Assembly (NCBI GenBank): GCA_002964805.2
Contig: PUDQ02000033.1
Location: forward strand, 1,240,001 to 1,304,000
Origin: Trametes villosa
Lineage: Eukaryota > Basidiomycota > Agaricomycetes > Polyporales > Polyporaceae
Reading direction: 5' to 3'
Length of the DNA stretch: 64,000 nucleotides
Shown here: positions 44,198 to 55,200 of the stretch, in pieces
Position numbering within the stretch: position 1 is the stretch's first letter
How the letters are laid out: every line of letters begins with the position of its first letter
Notes under the pieces: generated by a model
Database searches by the model: none
What the model was told of the DNA's origin: nothing
What the model saw: only the letters and a program-made list of their open reading frames with translations
Translations under genes and position numbers: made by a program

Positions 44198-44927
44198 ATG
44201 AACCCCCACCTCGACTGCATCCTCCACGACCTCCCCGCCCCCTCCAGGTACAGGGCGCCCTATCTCCCGCCCCCGCCCATGGCTAGCTCGAGCCACCACC
44301 AATACGACTGGCGGCCCCAGGCACACCATTCTACGCTCTTCGCAGGCCCACTAGCAACCTCGAGCTGGACAAACGCGGGGCCCTCGAACGCCTCCCTCTG
44401 GCCCGCGGGTCCGCCCGACTTCCTGCTCCCCTTCCACCACTACCCGGCAAAGCAGTACGACTCGAGCTCAGGCTGTAAGCGACCCCCTCCTGATGTCATC
44501 CGCGTCCAACCCACTCACCTGCCTCCTCCCAGACTCCGTCCTGCGCTCAGACACATCCTCCGCTATCTCGCGCGACAGCGACCTCTCGCCCTCCCCCGAG
44601 GTCGCCGAGGTCGTGTGCAACGCGCCGCTCGTCGCGCCCGTGCCCCTCCCGTACCATTCCCCCACCTTCCTCATGTACGACCTCCCGGACGAGGACGAGG
44701 ACCTGTCGCACCCGCCGTACACCTCCCGCCCGCACAAGCGTAAGCGCGCGCGCGACGAGTTCGAGGCCGAGGACCTGGACGCCCCCACCAGCGCCGCGCG
44801 CCGCGAGCAGCTGCCCCTCCCCGCGAAGCGCCGCGCCGTCGGCCCTGCGGGCGAATGGGGCTGGACGAGCGCGGCGGCGCAGCGCCAGCCCGCGGCGGGC
44901 TTCTCGCGGCGTAACCGCGCGCGGTAG
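44198..44927 (+). CDS. Hypothetical Pro-rich protein with nuclear localisation-like motif
   Basis: Two exons, 44198-44474 and 44533-44927, joined in phase 1 to give 223 residues. It starts MNPHLDCILHDLPAPSRYRA; the first half is rich in Pro, His, Ser and Trp. The second half has an acidic patch DLPDEDEDLSHPPY, then SRPHKRKRARDEFEAEDLDA, whose KRKRAR is a likely nuclear localisation signal, and ends in a basic QPAAGFSRRNRAR. I know no domain. A good TATA box, C-rich leader and clean GTAAGC...CCCAG intron support a real gene. Such proteins are commonly lineage-specific in Agaricomycetes. Confidence 0.6.
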
Positions 44928-47900
44928 GCAGGCCCCTTCGGGCTCGAGGGGCGACGGGGGTGATCAGCTGCTAATACCCGATTCGATGGCGTTTCCGCTC
45001 GGCCATATCCCGCATTGTACACTATCCGCATCCATCCAACCAACCCGCATTCGCATTCGCATTCACACCCGCATTCTCGCACTCTCCCATCCACACGTAC
45101 GTTCGTAACCGCAATTGCGACCGCAGCCTGAAGTGCCGCTGCGCACGCGGGCTCGACACGGGCACGGGCACGCGCCCCGGAGCGGTGGCACGCTCGGAGT
45201 GTGTGTGAGTCGGCGCGGCCGCTTCTCGACGCTTCTCGCGCTGACTGCCTCTGGCGCCACAGCCGCTTCCCCACCCTGCCACGCTTCTTGGGTTTCTTCT
45301 GCCCGGGACACGCACAGGCGCAGCACGCAGGACTCAGGAGCGCGATACCCGAAGGCCGGGGAGCAGCGAGAGGCGAGGCGGCGCCGGCACCGCCGCGCCT
45401 CGCCTCGGGCTCGCGAGCGTGCCAGCCGCCACAGGGCATGTCATATCTGTAACCGGATGGGCGGCATTACACGCCATACGCACTACGCAATATGATGATG
45501 CATGCATATGATCTCCCTCCTTCACAGTGCACGCGATCCTCCGGCCATGTACCGCTCGGGCGCACAGGACGACTAATGGCGCGGGTACCCTGACACGCTC
45601 GTGCTGCGCTCTGCGCACGATCACCAGCGGGGCTCCGCTTCTGGCTTCTAGCGGCGCGCACTGCAGCTGGAGAAGGGGCCCTGGGGCAGGGCGCGCGGGC
45701 GATCTGCGGCTCGGCGGCTTCCCTGGGAGCCGCCAGGAATGGACGTGTGCCCGTTGGCGCGGCGGCAGTACCCCGCGCGCCCGTGCGTATGGCAAGTATA
45801 TCCGCCCGCGTCCCGCCCTGCCGCAGCGCGTTTTTTTCTGGGGCTAAGTACTGCTGCTGCTGCGGGGATAGAGCATAGGTGCACTGGTACACAGGTAGGC
45901 GGACGTGGCCGCAGTTGTGTGTATACGAGGGCATCGGGGACGGGCAGGGGCCCGATATCGCACCCGCCGGGCTTGAGTGGGACTCAGCGGACGACGCGCG
46001 GGCGTGAATTCCAGTGTTCTGTCGCTTAGGCTCGCATTCAGTTCTGCATATGATATGCATATCGCCGCATCCTGGAGCCTTCTAATGGCGCCGTGTCATC
46101 TGCACGCCTTGTGAGATTCGAGTCTACCACCGGTGAGCCCTGTCTGACCCCTCATTCGAGCCCGCTTGGCGGTGTTGGCGATGCGTACTTCATATTGCAG
46201 CGCTCAGCAACCACAGCTTATCCCCGCCATTGTGTCCTGCTGACCGCCCATCTGGACACAGTTTGACGAGATAGATACGACATCACCGGTACCGGTACGA
46301 CGAGCCAGCGCCCCAGAGGAGAACATTCAGCGTTGGATATCTGGATGACATCCCGGCGCGCGATGGCGTGCGCACTGCGCGGGCGGGTGACACCACGCCC
46401 GGACATGTGCAGATGCAGGCGTGCCGCAGCCATCCCCGGCCTGCAACTGGAGCCTATAAATGCACGGTAAGCTCAAGCTCTGGCTCGTCCGTGATAGATG
46501 GCATGATGCACATACGGCTGCAGTGAGCATATTGCACAACTGCCCGGGGCGTCCGCGCGGGGATGGATTGCGCAGTACGTACGTCGTCCCGCCCGTATTG
46601 CAGAGTGCTTCCAAGCGTCGTATGGACGCCTCTCCGAGTCTCCATGCTCCCCGGCAGCGTGGGAGGGCATACATACAGCCGTGTCCGGTAAGGCCGCCAG
46701 TGCGCATGCCCGGAGGGCGACAGGCCTGGTTTGTATACCCGGCGCGCTGGTGTGTGGCCGGCGGCGGCGGAAGCGCGGCGGGGCCAGTCGCGCATGCAGT
46801 ATGTACATAGCGTATGTTTTAATGCTCCGCGCGCGTGCGCAGTCTGTTCAGGTTCATGCCGTCACTGACTCTCGCGGTGAGTATGGCACTGGACAACGTG
46901 TGAGTTCGCAAGACCGCAGCTCAGCGCCATACAGGGTGAGGCTGACACCCCAGTAACAGGTAGTCGCATTACCGTCGGACTCACCGGAGGGACAGGAAAA
47001 GACATGTACAGCTGCGCAGTAGTGAGCCGACTCGGGGCTGCGTGACCATGGTCCGACACGCCCTCGTCTGAACGTCGGATGACGACTCAGTACTCACGAG
47101 GCGCGCTGGAGTACGGTGCCCGAGGCACCACCCGCGATGGTGCGGCGCGACCTCGGTGCCCCCACCGTCTCCCGACTCCCGAGCGATGTTTCGCAGGCTG
47201 GCCGCCGAGGCACGGGAGCGTGCGGTGCTCAGCTGATGCGTGTGTCACCCCGACCCGTCGACTGAGCGCGGCGATATCCAGTGTATCCACGTACATGTGA
47301 GTTGGCTGGATCCCTGGGCGTCGCCGCGGCGTGATAAGTGATTGAGGTGCGCACGCACGATTGCTGTGGAGAGCGCGTACTTATTTCCGGCGTCGCTACT
47401 CGTCGCGGTGGTGCAGTGTGCACCGAGATACACGCGTCTTCCGCCGGCTCCGGGCTGCAGCGGGCTGCCATGAGACCGGAAGAGGGTGGGTGCAGCGCAT
47501 GTGGAACCTGGATATCGGCCGTCGACGCGTTATGAACGCGAACATTCGAAGTGGATGCAGCACATGAATCACGTTCGCCGTGCTGTTCCAGACGTGCGCG
47601 GGCGGGTGAAGCACGTCGGCTTGCAATGCGAACGTTGTGCATCAGTGATCCGTGTGAGTATTCGACGTATCTGCTGTATCTGCTGTGCCTTGGGCGAGGG
47701 TCAGTGGCAGTTGCAGATCAGTGTGCAATGGCCGACATCATCACCAAGAATCGAATAGACCGCACCTGGATCCGGGTTCCTTATGCACGGCGCCGAGCAT
47801 GCACTTGGCCGTACCCTCATGTATGAGGTGAGACTCACCGCCGGTACACTACATGTGCCAGGGGCGCCGCGGACGACAAACGGTGATGCGCAGCTTTTGC

Positions 47901-48295
47901 GTACCGCGCTCATCCATCACTTCCTGTGTCGCGTCTGTTCTTGCCTGATGTTTCTTGTGAACCTGTCCAAAATCCGCATCTACAAAACATTCAGTCCATC
48001 GCAAGTTTACCTCAGGAGTAGGCACAACCCCGGTCAGCCGTCAGTCTTCGTCCGTCAAGCAACCACGATCCGCGGATTGGCGCAGCACCGCGCCATGATT
48101 CGAAGAAGCGCAAAATAATGATAGGACGGGCGGGAAACGTATTCGCGCATCTACAACTATCCAACCGCGAGATTGCGTGCGTGAGTAGGCCGGGCGACGG
48201 CGACACCCTTTTGACTCTATGTGAACGCCCTGAGGTCTGAATGTCGATAGCAGCCTCCTGGCGACGGGCTGGGGGTGGAGGGAGGGAAGGGGCGC
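44928..48295. other. Large gene-poor convergent region, 3.4 kb
   Basis: It lies between the stops of the proline-rich gene (+) and SR alpha (-). I looked on both strands: the frames are short to medium, rich in Arg, His and Cys, and overlap each other without splice signals or family resemblance. A short GCATTC microsatellite lies at about 45047-45080, and a perfect palindrome GCATATGATATGC at 46047-46059. It may carry decayed sequence or non-coding RNA. Confidence 0.4.
45047..45080. repeat. Short GCATTC microsatellite
   Basis: Three GCATTC units in tandem followed by a fourth after CACACCC. Non-coding, in the long gene-free stretch. Confidence 0.6.
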
Positions 48296-51200
48296 CTAGT
48301 CGCTCAGAATAGCCTGCACGACATTCTGGACGCGCAATTGCCTGAGATCCGTGTATGTCTGTGGGACGGCGTGGGAAGAGCGCGTGAGTAAGGTAGGTAT
48401 GGGTTATATGTTGCGTAGGGGGGCGGTTGACGTACCTGACCACACCCAACAAAGATGATAGGTTGGCCTGTCACGTATGTCATCGAGAGCGCGGCGCCGA
48501 CCTGTGCAACAGCATATATCGCGTCAGAATCAGGCTGTTCACGTACGGGTACAATTGAATATAGCCAGAGTAGAGAAATCCACACCTTATCGTCGACTGT
48601 ATCCCACTTGGTGACGAGCATGCCGTCGATACCACGCTCCTGCCCGCCCGACGCGGCTGAAAAGTCGCGCAGCGCGCGATCGAATTTCGTGAGCTGGTCG
48701 ACCGCCTCGTTGCCCACCAGCGCCTCCCCGACGAAGATGATCTTGTCCGGGTTGTTCGTCGCGACCAGCTGCGGGCAGGAGGTCAATACAGATGTGACAA
48801 TGAACACAAAAGAAGCAGCCGCGGAGCGGCCGTGGTGCGCGGGCGCGAAACAAACTGAATAGAAACGCACCTTCGCGAGAGCGCGCATCAACGGCTGCAG
48901 AGGGTATGATCGTCAGTCATCGTTTCTGGCATCCCCGTTGTAAGCTGAGCGCCCAAATACATACCTCGTTGTCCTGCATCCGCCCCGCAGTGTCAATGAG
49001 CACGACGTCGAACTCATTATCACGGGCTGCGTGTGCATTAGCACCCTGCTATTGGGATCAACAGAGTAAATGGATGGGGAACTGACCGTAGCTGATGGCC
49101 TCCTTCGCGATGCCAGCGGCGTCTTTGCCGTACCCGCGCTCGTACAGCTCGACGCGACCTTTGCTGTTCGTCGCCCCGTCGACGCCGAGCATCCCGAGGT
49201 TACGTACGTGAACACGCAGCTGTTCCACGGCTCCACTCCTGTACCAGTTGCAGTGAGTAAACGTCTGTTAAAGCACGCTGCTCACTGCGAACCTGAATGT
49301 ATCGCAAGCGGCGATGAGGACGCGGAAGCCGTTCTGGATGAGCCAGAAGCAGACTTTCGACAAATTAGTGCTCTTGCCGACGCCGTTCACGCCGACGAAG
49401 GTGATACTGTATGGTTGCCGTTGCTGAGAAGCCGGCAGTGGACTCGAGAGCTTCGTGCGTATAGAGAGCAAAAGGTCCGTGGAGGTCTTCGGCGTCAGGA
49501 TACGCGTGATGGAGTTCCCCAGCGCTTGCCGGACGGCCGAGTTCGTCGCTGTGAAATGAACATGTCAATGTCGCCGCTTGCAAACGGGAACGAAACTGCA
49601 GACGTACTTTGGAAGCTGCCAACCTTCTTCCCGACGAGGCTCTGCCCGACGTCCTCGCACACCTTGTCCGCGATCTCCTTCGCGACGTTCTTCTTCATAA
49701 GATGCTGCTTCATCGCCTCCAGCACCGGCTTCAAGTCCGCCTCCGACAGCGTCTTCGCGCCCGTCAAGCGCGCGAAGATCGAGCCGAGCGCGCCGAGCGA
49801 GCCCGACGCCGCCTTCGCCTCCTGCTGCTGCCCGCCCTTCCGCAGCACCTCCGCGATGACGTCGTCCGCGTCCGTCGCGCCCTTCGCGAACTCCCAGTCG
49901 CGCACCTCGTACAGCCCGTCCTGCGTGCGCGTGCCGAGCGAGCCGTGGTCGACCAGCGCGGAGAGGTCGACGGGCGGCGCGGGCGCGTCGGACGTGGAAC
50001 TGTCGTAGCTGAAGTCGAGGGACGCCATGTCAGACTCGGTCGGTGCTTCGTCGCCCCACTTGCGCTGCGTCTTTGCCTTCGACTTCCGCTTGGACTTGGA
50101 CGGGGACTCGGAGCTGCGGGGCGGGCATTAAGATATATATGCAAGCGAATATCCAAAATCTGCTTACTCTGAGCCAGGGAGACTATCTCGCCCGCTGCCG
50201 ACATCCGCGCGACCCCGTCCTCGTCCGCGGGGCTGGCCACCGCGCCCGCGTAGTCTGTTCTTGAGCGCCTGTACGTTACGCGCTATGTGTTCCTCGTCAA
50301 GCACGTTATCGCCTGATTGCGTAGACACTGGCGGGGAGTATAGCACGTCAGCCTTCAAAGCACTGTTTCTGTGGCACCTGCATTGAGCCGCCTTGAAAAG
50401 CCGCTCAGAACATGAGTTCCCCCACGTCCGGCCATGCAAGCATGGCCCGCTAAATCACCCAAAAAGGGTAGATTCGGCGTGGCTGCTGTGTTTTCAGACG
50501 TAGCCGGCCCAGGGTAGGGCTAGGTAACGTGCTCCCGGGGGAATTGGTGTATCCCGAACCGTTCACCCGATTGCGAAGGTTGTACAAACCGGACCATGAT
50601 TTCAACAGCAAAAGTGAAGACGTACCGATGCTGCTGCTGAGGTGTTCCTCCGGCGGAGTGACCTCCACCGCGGGGTGTGCAACGTACCCAGAGCGTGTGC
50701 GCCTTTCCTGAGTCAGGACGTCAGGTGCAGCACGAGGACGGAGCAGCGGCGACGAACCTGAGCGGCCTTGTCCTCGAGACCACGGAGCAGCTTATCGAAG
50801 ACACCGTCCCAGCCTTCGAACGCCTTCGCGAAGTTCCACGACGCAGAAGTGTCGGCAGAAGAGGAGAGCTTCGCGGTGCTGCTAACGTGGAGCGATGCTA
50901 CGAACGTGGTGAGGAACGGCTGGAACAGCTTGACGAAGAGGGTCTTGAGCGCGTTCAGGAGGTCTTCCACATATGTCAACTGCAGGATGCGCTGATACGC
51001 GACCTGGGAGAGAAGGTGAGCGCTTTGGGCGCTCGCCGGCGCAGTAGGGCGGACGTACGACGAATATGAGCTCTAGATCGTTGACGAACGTCCACTTGAC
51101 CGCATAGCCGTCCTTCTCGTATTTCCCATCTGAGCTGCGACCCTCGATGAGCGCCTCGCGAACCAGGGAATTGACAGGGGAAGTGGAGGATGCTGCGGTA

Positions 51201-51335
51201 TGTGATGCTGCAGGTGTAAAGGAGCGCGACCAAAGGACAACGCCGCCTGCGGGGAAGTGAGGTGCACGTCAGCCCTGGCTTCTTCTCTGTCTCCGTCGAC
51301 GTACCCTTGTGAGATATCGAACAGTGGTCCAGCAT
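48296..51335 (-). CDS. SRP101: Signal recognition particle receptor alpha subunit
   Basis: It starts MLDHCSISHKG at 51335; the N-terminal longin (SRX) domain continues through ILQLTYVEDLLNALKTLFVK and ASWNFAKAFEGWDGVFDKLL. A charged linker contains RGRGGQPRGRGRGRADVGSG and SPSKSKRKSKAKTQRKWGDE. The NG domain has GSIFARLTGAKTLSEADLKP, then P-loop FVGVNGVGKSTNLSKVCFWL, AACDTFRSGAVEQL, VVLIDTAGRMQDNE, GMLVTKWDTVDDKVGAAL and GQPIIFVGCGQTYTDLRQL, ending VVQAILSD. All SRP GTPase motifs G1-G5 are intact. SR alpha sits on the ER, binds SR beta through SRX and receives SRP-ribosome complexes. About twelve exons. Start chosen because MLDHC(S)I opens most fungal SR alpha proteins. Confidence 0.94.
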
Positions 51336-51494
51336 GGCAGCGACTCGAAACGGGGAGCTGGGGGGAAGAGAGCAAGCACGACGCGAGCGCCGGCTGGGGC
51401 ACTCTCCGCTCAGCAGGGCCCGCGAGGCGCCGGGGCGGACGCGGACCGATCGCGATCTCGTCCCGGGGTCGCGTCGTGAGTCCGCCTGCTTCGA

Positions 51495-51939
51495 CAGGAC
51501 CCATGCCTCTCCACCAAAGGTCTGTCCATCCGATACCCCCAAAATGGGGCTCGAAAATGCAAACTTTTGGCCCTCGCTCATGCAAACTTGGACAAGGCTT
51601 GTCACGTGAAAAGTGTCACGTGACGCGCCAAAATCGGTCTTTAGCTCAGTTTTACCGCAGTTGAGACCTCCTGGGCACCAAAAACATGCCGAACATCATT
51701 TTAGACCTATAAATCTCCGTGAAATAGACTCAGAAGCTGCTCATCACCGGCCACCTTGGGTTGTGCCCCACACAGCGGCCTCCCTCATGCAATGGTGGGA
51801 CAAGGATTCGGGCGCTTAATGGGCGCCTATCCCGTTTTGGGAGGTCGTTCATGCAATCACGGACAAGGCTCATTACCATATCGGGAAGGTAAATTATGCA
51901 AAGTTTGGACAAACCTCTGGTGAAGAGGCATGGGTCCTG
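51495..51939. mobile_element. MITE-like non-autonomous DNA element, 445 bp
   Basis: The ends are inverted repeats of 34 bp: 51495-51528 and the reverse complement of 51906-51939, matching at 31 of 34 positions. The element starts CAGGACCC and ends GGGTCCTG. Both outer flanks read CTTCGA (51489-51494 and 51940-51945), a good candidate target-site duplication. The inside has no open frame of note, but contains repeated subterminal motifs and two CACGTG boxes. It is too short to code for a transposase. The CAGG...CCTG ends recall hAT-type elements, whose duplications are usually 8 bp, so the family is open. Confidence 0.75.
51578..51915 (+). repeat. Four dispersed copies of a TCATGCAAnnnTGGACAAGG motif
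   Basis: Copies at 51578-51600, 51785-51809, 51849-51871 and 51895-51915, all in the same direction inside the MITE-like element; the last runs into its right terminal repeat. They look like subterminal repeats. Confidence 0.65.
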
Positions 51940-52219
51940 CTTCGACGCGTCCGTGGACGCGTCGAGCACGAGCACAGAGAGGACATCCTCAACGGCTTCT
52001 TCCTCAACCAGTCTTCGAGCAGCCCCGTGTACGTCCGCTTTTGAACCTTCCGTCGCCCTATTTAACCCCAGAGTTCAGCTGCCCAGGTTCGCCCGCCGCC
52101 CCGTCTCCTCCCACCTCTCCCTGCCGCACTCTCCCGCGATCCTGGTCCCTCTCATCCAGCCTCATCCCACGGTATGTTGCTCGGCCTCTGGACGCACTCG
52201 CGCTAATTCTGCTGCAGAC

Positions 52220-55200
52220 ATGGACGCCCCGGCGCAGATCCAGGTCTTCACCAACTCCTTCGAGCTCAGCGGTGTGCCCAGAGACATCTGGTACCATTAT
52301 GACGGTATGTCTCGCCAAGCTCCTTCGATCATAAGATTGACGCTAATCGCTTATTGCAGTCGGTAAATACACCATTGCTTGGTGTCACCCGCACATCCTC
52401 ATCCGTCTTCCGCAGAGATTAAGCCGGACGCGCTGTTCAAACGGCGCAACTACGAGATCATAGACAACCTCCAGGTCGCGCATGCCGCTATCTTCACCCC
52501 TCGTCCCGTCTTCGACGGCAGGAAGAATCTCTTCAGCCGACGTGAGGATATACCTGCCGCTACGGTAAGCGCTTGTCGCTTCTCCTGTCGACACCGGTGG
52601 ATCTAAATCTACTATGTAGTACCCCGTCAGCCTCGGGCGCACGAGGAAGATGGACTTCAATGTCCTCATCAAGCGTGTCAGCGTCATCAGCCCGAGGCGA
52701 GTTACACTTTGGCTTCTACTCTGGAGTATATACCAGATCTGTGGGAGTGGGACTCGGGACCAAGCTCCGACTCCCACTAAGACTAGGTGGTCTTAGTGGG
52801 AGTCACTGCTATGCGCGTATAGGTCACAGTTGCATACGGAGCTGCCAAAGTGCTGCCAATCTGCGCGGTAACGGATACATTCAGCCGTGCGAGCCGCTGT
52901 CGCGGTATTCCGGTCACTGTCGCTTCTGACTCGTAGCAGCCACACACTCAGGCGGCACAGTAGCTGCCGTGGTGTGTGGTTACCCCGGTCGGCGAGCTCT
53001 TTCAGCCAATTTGCGGATGATCATGAGCTTGCCATAAGACAACCACGGCGACTAGCACAATAAAGTTCTATTCGAGCTGATCTCCGCAGGAGACGCATAC
53101 ACTAGCGTGCGTGGTGCGCATGTAGAATGTCAGCTGGGTGGCCAACGGCCCAGTGGCGCTCGGAGCTGGCCGGTAGCATTGTTCTGAGTGGGTGTCGTTT
53201 GTCTCAGTGGGAGTCACTCTCACTGTTTGGTCGTCACTCTCTACTCTGCCTGCGCGCTCACCTTTCTACAGCGATGTGCAGAAGCTCACTCGCAAGAGGG
53301 TCCCCGGCGACACGACCGATAACGCGATGTCGCTAAACCTGTTGCAGCTCATTGTCCGGCAGGCCCCAAATCTGTAGGCATGCATGTAGGTGCGCGCACC
53401 CCCACTGACCAATACCCTGCTATAGGCGGCACAACTTCCCCGCCGATGCGCGCTCCTTCTACATCGCTAGCAATGCTAGGGACTTGCGAGTCGGTCTCTC
53501 TGCCTGGAGGGGCTACTTCCAGTGAGGACATTCGCCCTTTAGTGCCATTCCTTTCTGACCATGTCCCCATTGCAGGAGCGTGCGCCCCGTGCTGAACAAG
53601 CTTATCGTCAACATTGACGTATCGCACGCCGCTATGTAAGCAGCGACCGTGCTGTCGCATATTTACTAGTGTTCACGTCGCCGATAGGTACACTCCGCAG
53701 AACCTGGTCGACACGATGCTTGCGCACTTGCGCCTTTCGGACATCCGGCACCTGGAGAACATGAAGCCTGACGACCTCGGGCGGCTGCGCATCTTCCTCA
53801 AGGGGGTGCGCGTGCGGGTCAACCTCAATAAGTCGAAGCCGCGCCCGATCAAGGACCTCGTCCAAGCGGGCGGTTTGCAAGAGTTTGACAAGGAGAGCGA
53901 GCGGTGGACCGTCGCGGTACGCTTTCGCCGCAGCGTCGCAAGGCCTGTAACTCGAGCTCACACACTCTTACAGCGCCACTTCGAGCACAAGTACAACGTT
54001 CGAGTCCGCTATCCGCGAATCCTCGGCGTCAGGATGGGCGCCACAGCGATCATCCCCGCGGAGTTTTGCGAGGTCGTGCCCGGGCAGGTGTACCGCAAGA
54101 AGCTCAGTCCGGACGCGCAGAAGGAGTTCCTCACCTTCGCTACGCAGAAGCCGGGGGAGCGCCTCCGGGATATCACCAACGCGGTTTCGGGGCCGGCAAG
54201 TACCCTATCTTGCACATGGCCGCACTCGCGTGTTAACCCCACTTGTCATCGTACAGGACCAACTCTTCAACTACGAGAGCTCCGACTTCATGAAAGACGC
54301 GGGGCTGGCCGTCAAGCCCGAGGTGATGAGCATCCCCGGCGTCGTGATCCAGCCTCCCCAAATTCGCTACGGAAACGGCGACATGGTACGCATCAGGCCC
54401 TACAGCGAACATACCGTACACTGAATGCTTTTGACGCAGAAAATCCAACCCCGCGCGGGCTCGTGGAACGTGGTCGGCAGGCAATTCATGCGTCCGGGCT
54501 CCCTCCGGCACTGGGGCGTGGTCGTGTTCGACCGCCAGACCAACCTCGACGAGATCCGGAACTTCGTCTCGCGGCTGGTCCACAACTTGGTCAAAGCCGG
54601 GATATGTGCGTTTCCCAACCGTCCGAACCTCTCGAGTGCTGCAGGGTGCTCACGCTGCCCATAACTAGCCGTCGTCAACCCCACTCCTCCCATCCTCCTG
54701 GGCAACCCTATCGATCCTGTGCCGGTAAGAGCTACTTCCTCCTCGCACGCCGACGCTCTGCTGACCGACCCCATTTAGACGCTGATGCAGTGTGCGGAGC
54801 AGGGCATACGCGCCGTCCCCGCGGACCCGGGCAAGCCCCCATACCCTCAGCTGCTGCTCGTGATCCTGCCGAACGCGGCCACCGACTGTCGCAGGGCGGT
54901 CAAGCACTGGGGCGACATCCAGAAGCAGGTTCCGACGCAGTGTGTGGTAAGCCCGCTACGCTAGTCCCGCCGTTCTGTCCCTCCGTCCCCGTCGTGCTGA
55001 GCTGCGTGTTCCCGTCAGCGCTCCCCGAAGTGGCGCAACGCGAGCGACCAGTACTGCAACAACGTCGCGCTGAAGTGAGCGGAGCCGTGTCCATCTACGT
55101 TCGCGCTGTTGCTGATCATGCGTGCGCCGCAGGATCAACTCGCGCATTGGAGGGACAAACTCGTTCATCCGCTCCGACGCGTCTCAGTTCCTCGAGAACT

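Larger units (their letters stand above)
51336..52219. other. Divergent SR alpha / Argonaute promoter region, 884 bp
   Basis: It holds the 5' sides of both genes and an inserted MITE-like element at 51495-51939. A TATTTAA lies at 52059-52065, about 155 bp before the Argonaute ATG. The last bases before that ATG (CTGCTGCAG) look like an acceptor, so a 5' UTR intron or an extra upstream coding exon is possible. Confidence 0.5.

Noticed and set aside
45334..46060. Frames of 150-197 residues on the minus strand
   Set aside because: Composition dominated by Arg, Ala and Pro with no domain, no promoter and no introns, unlike neighbouring genes.
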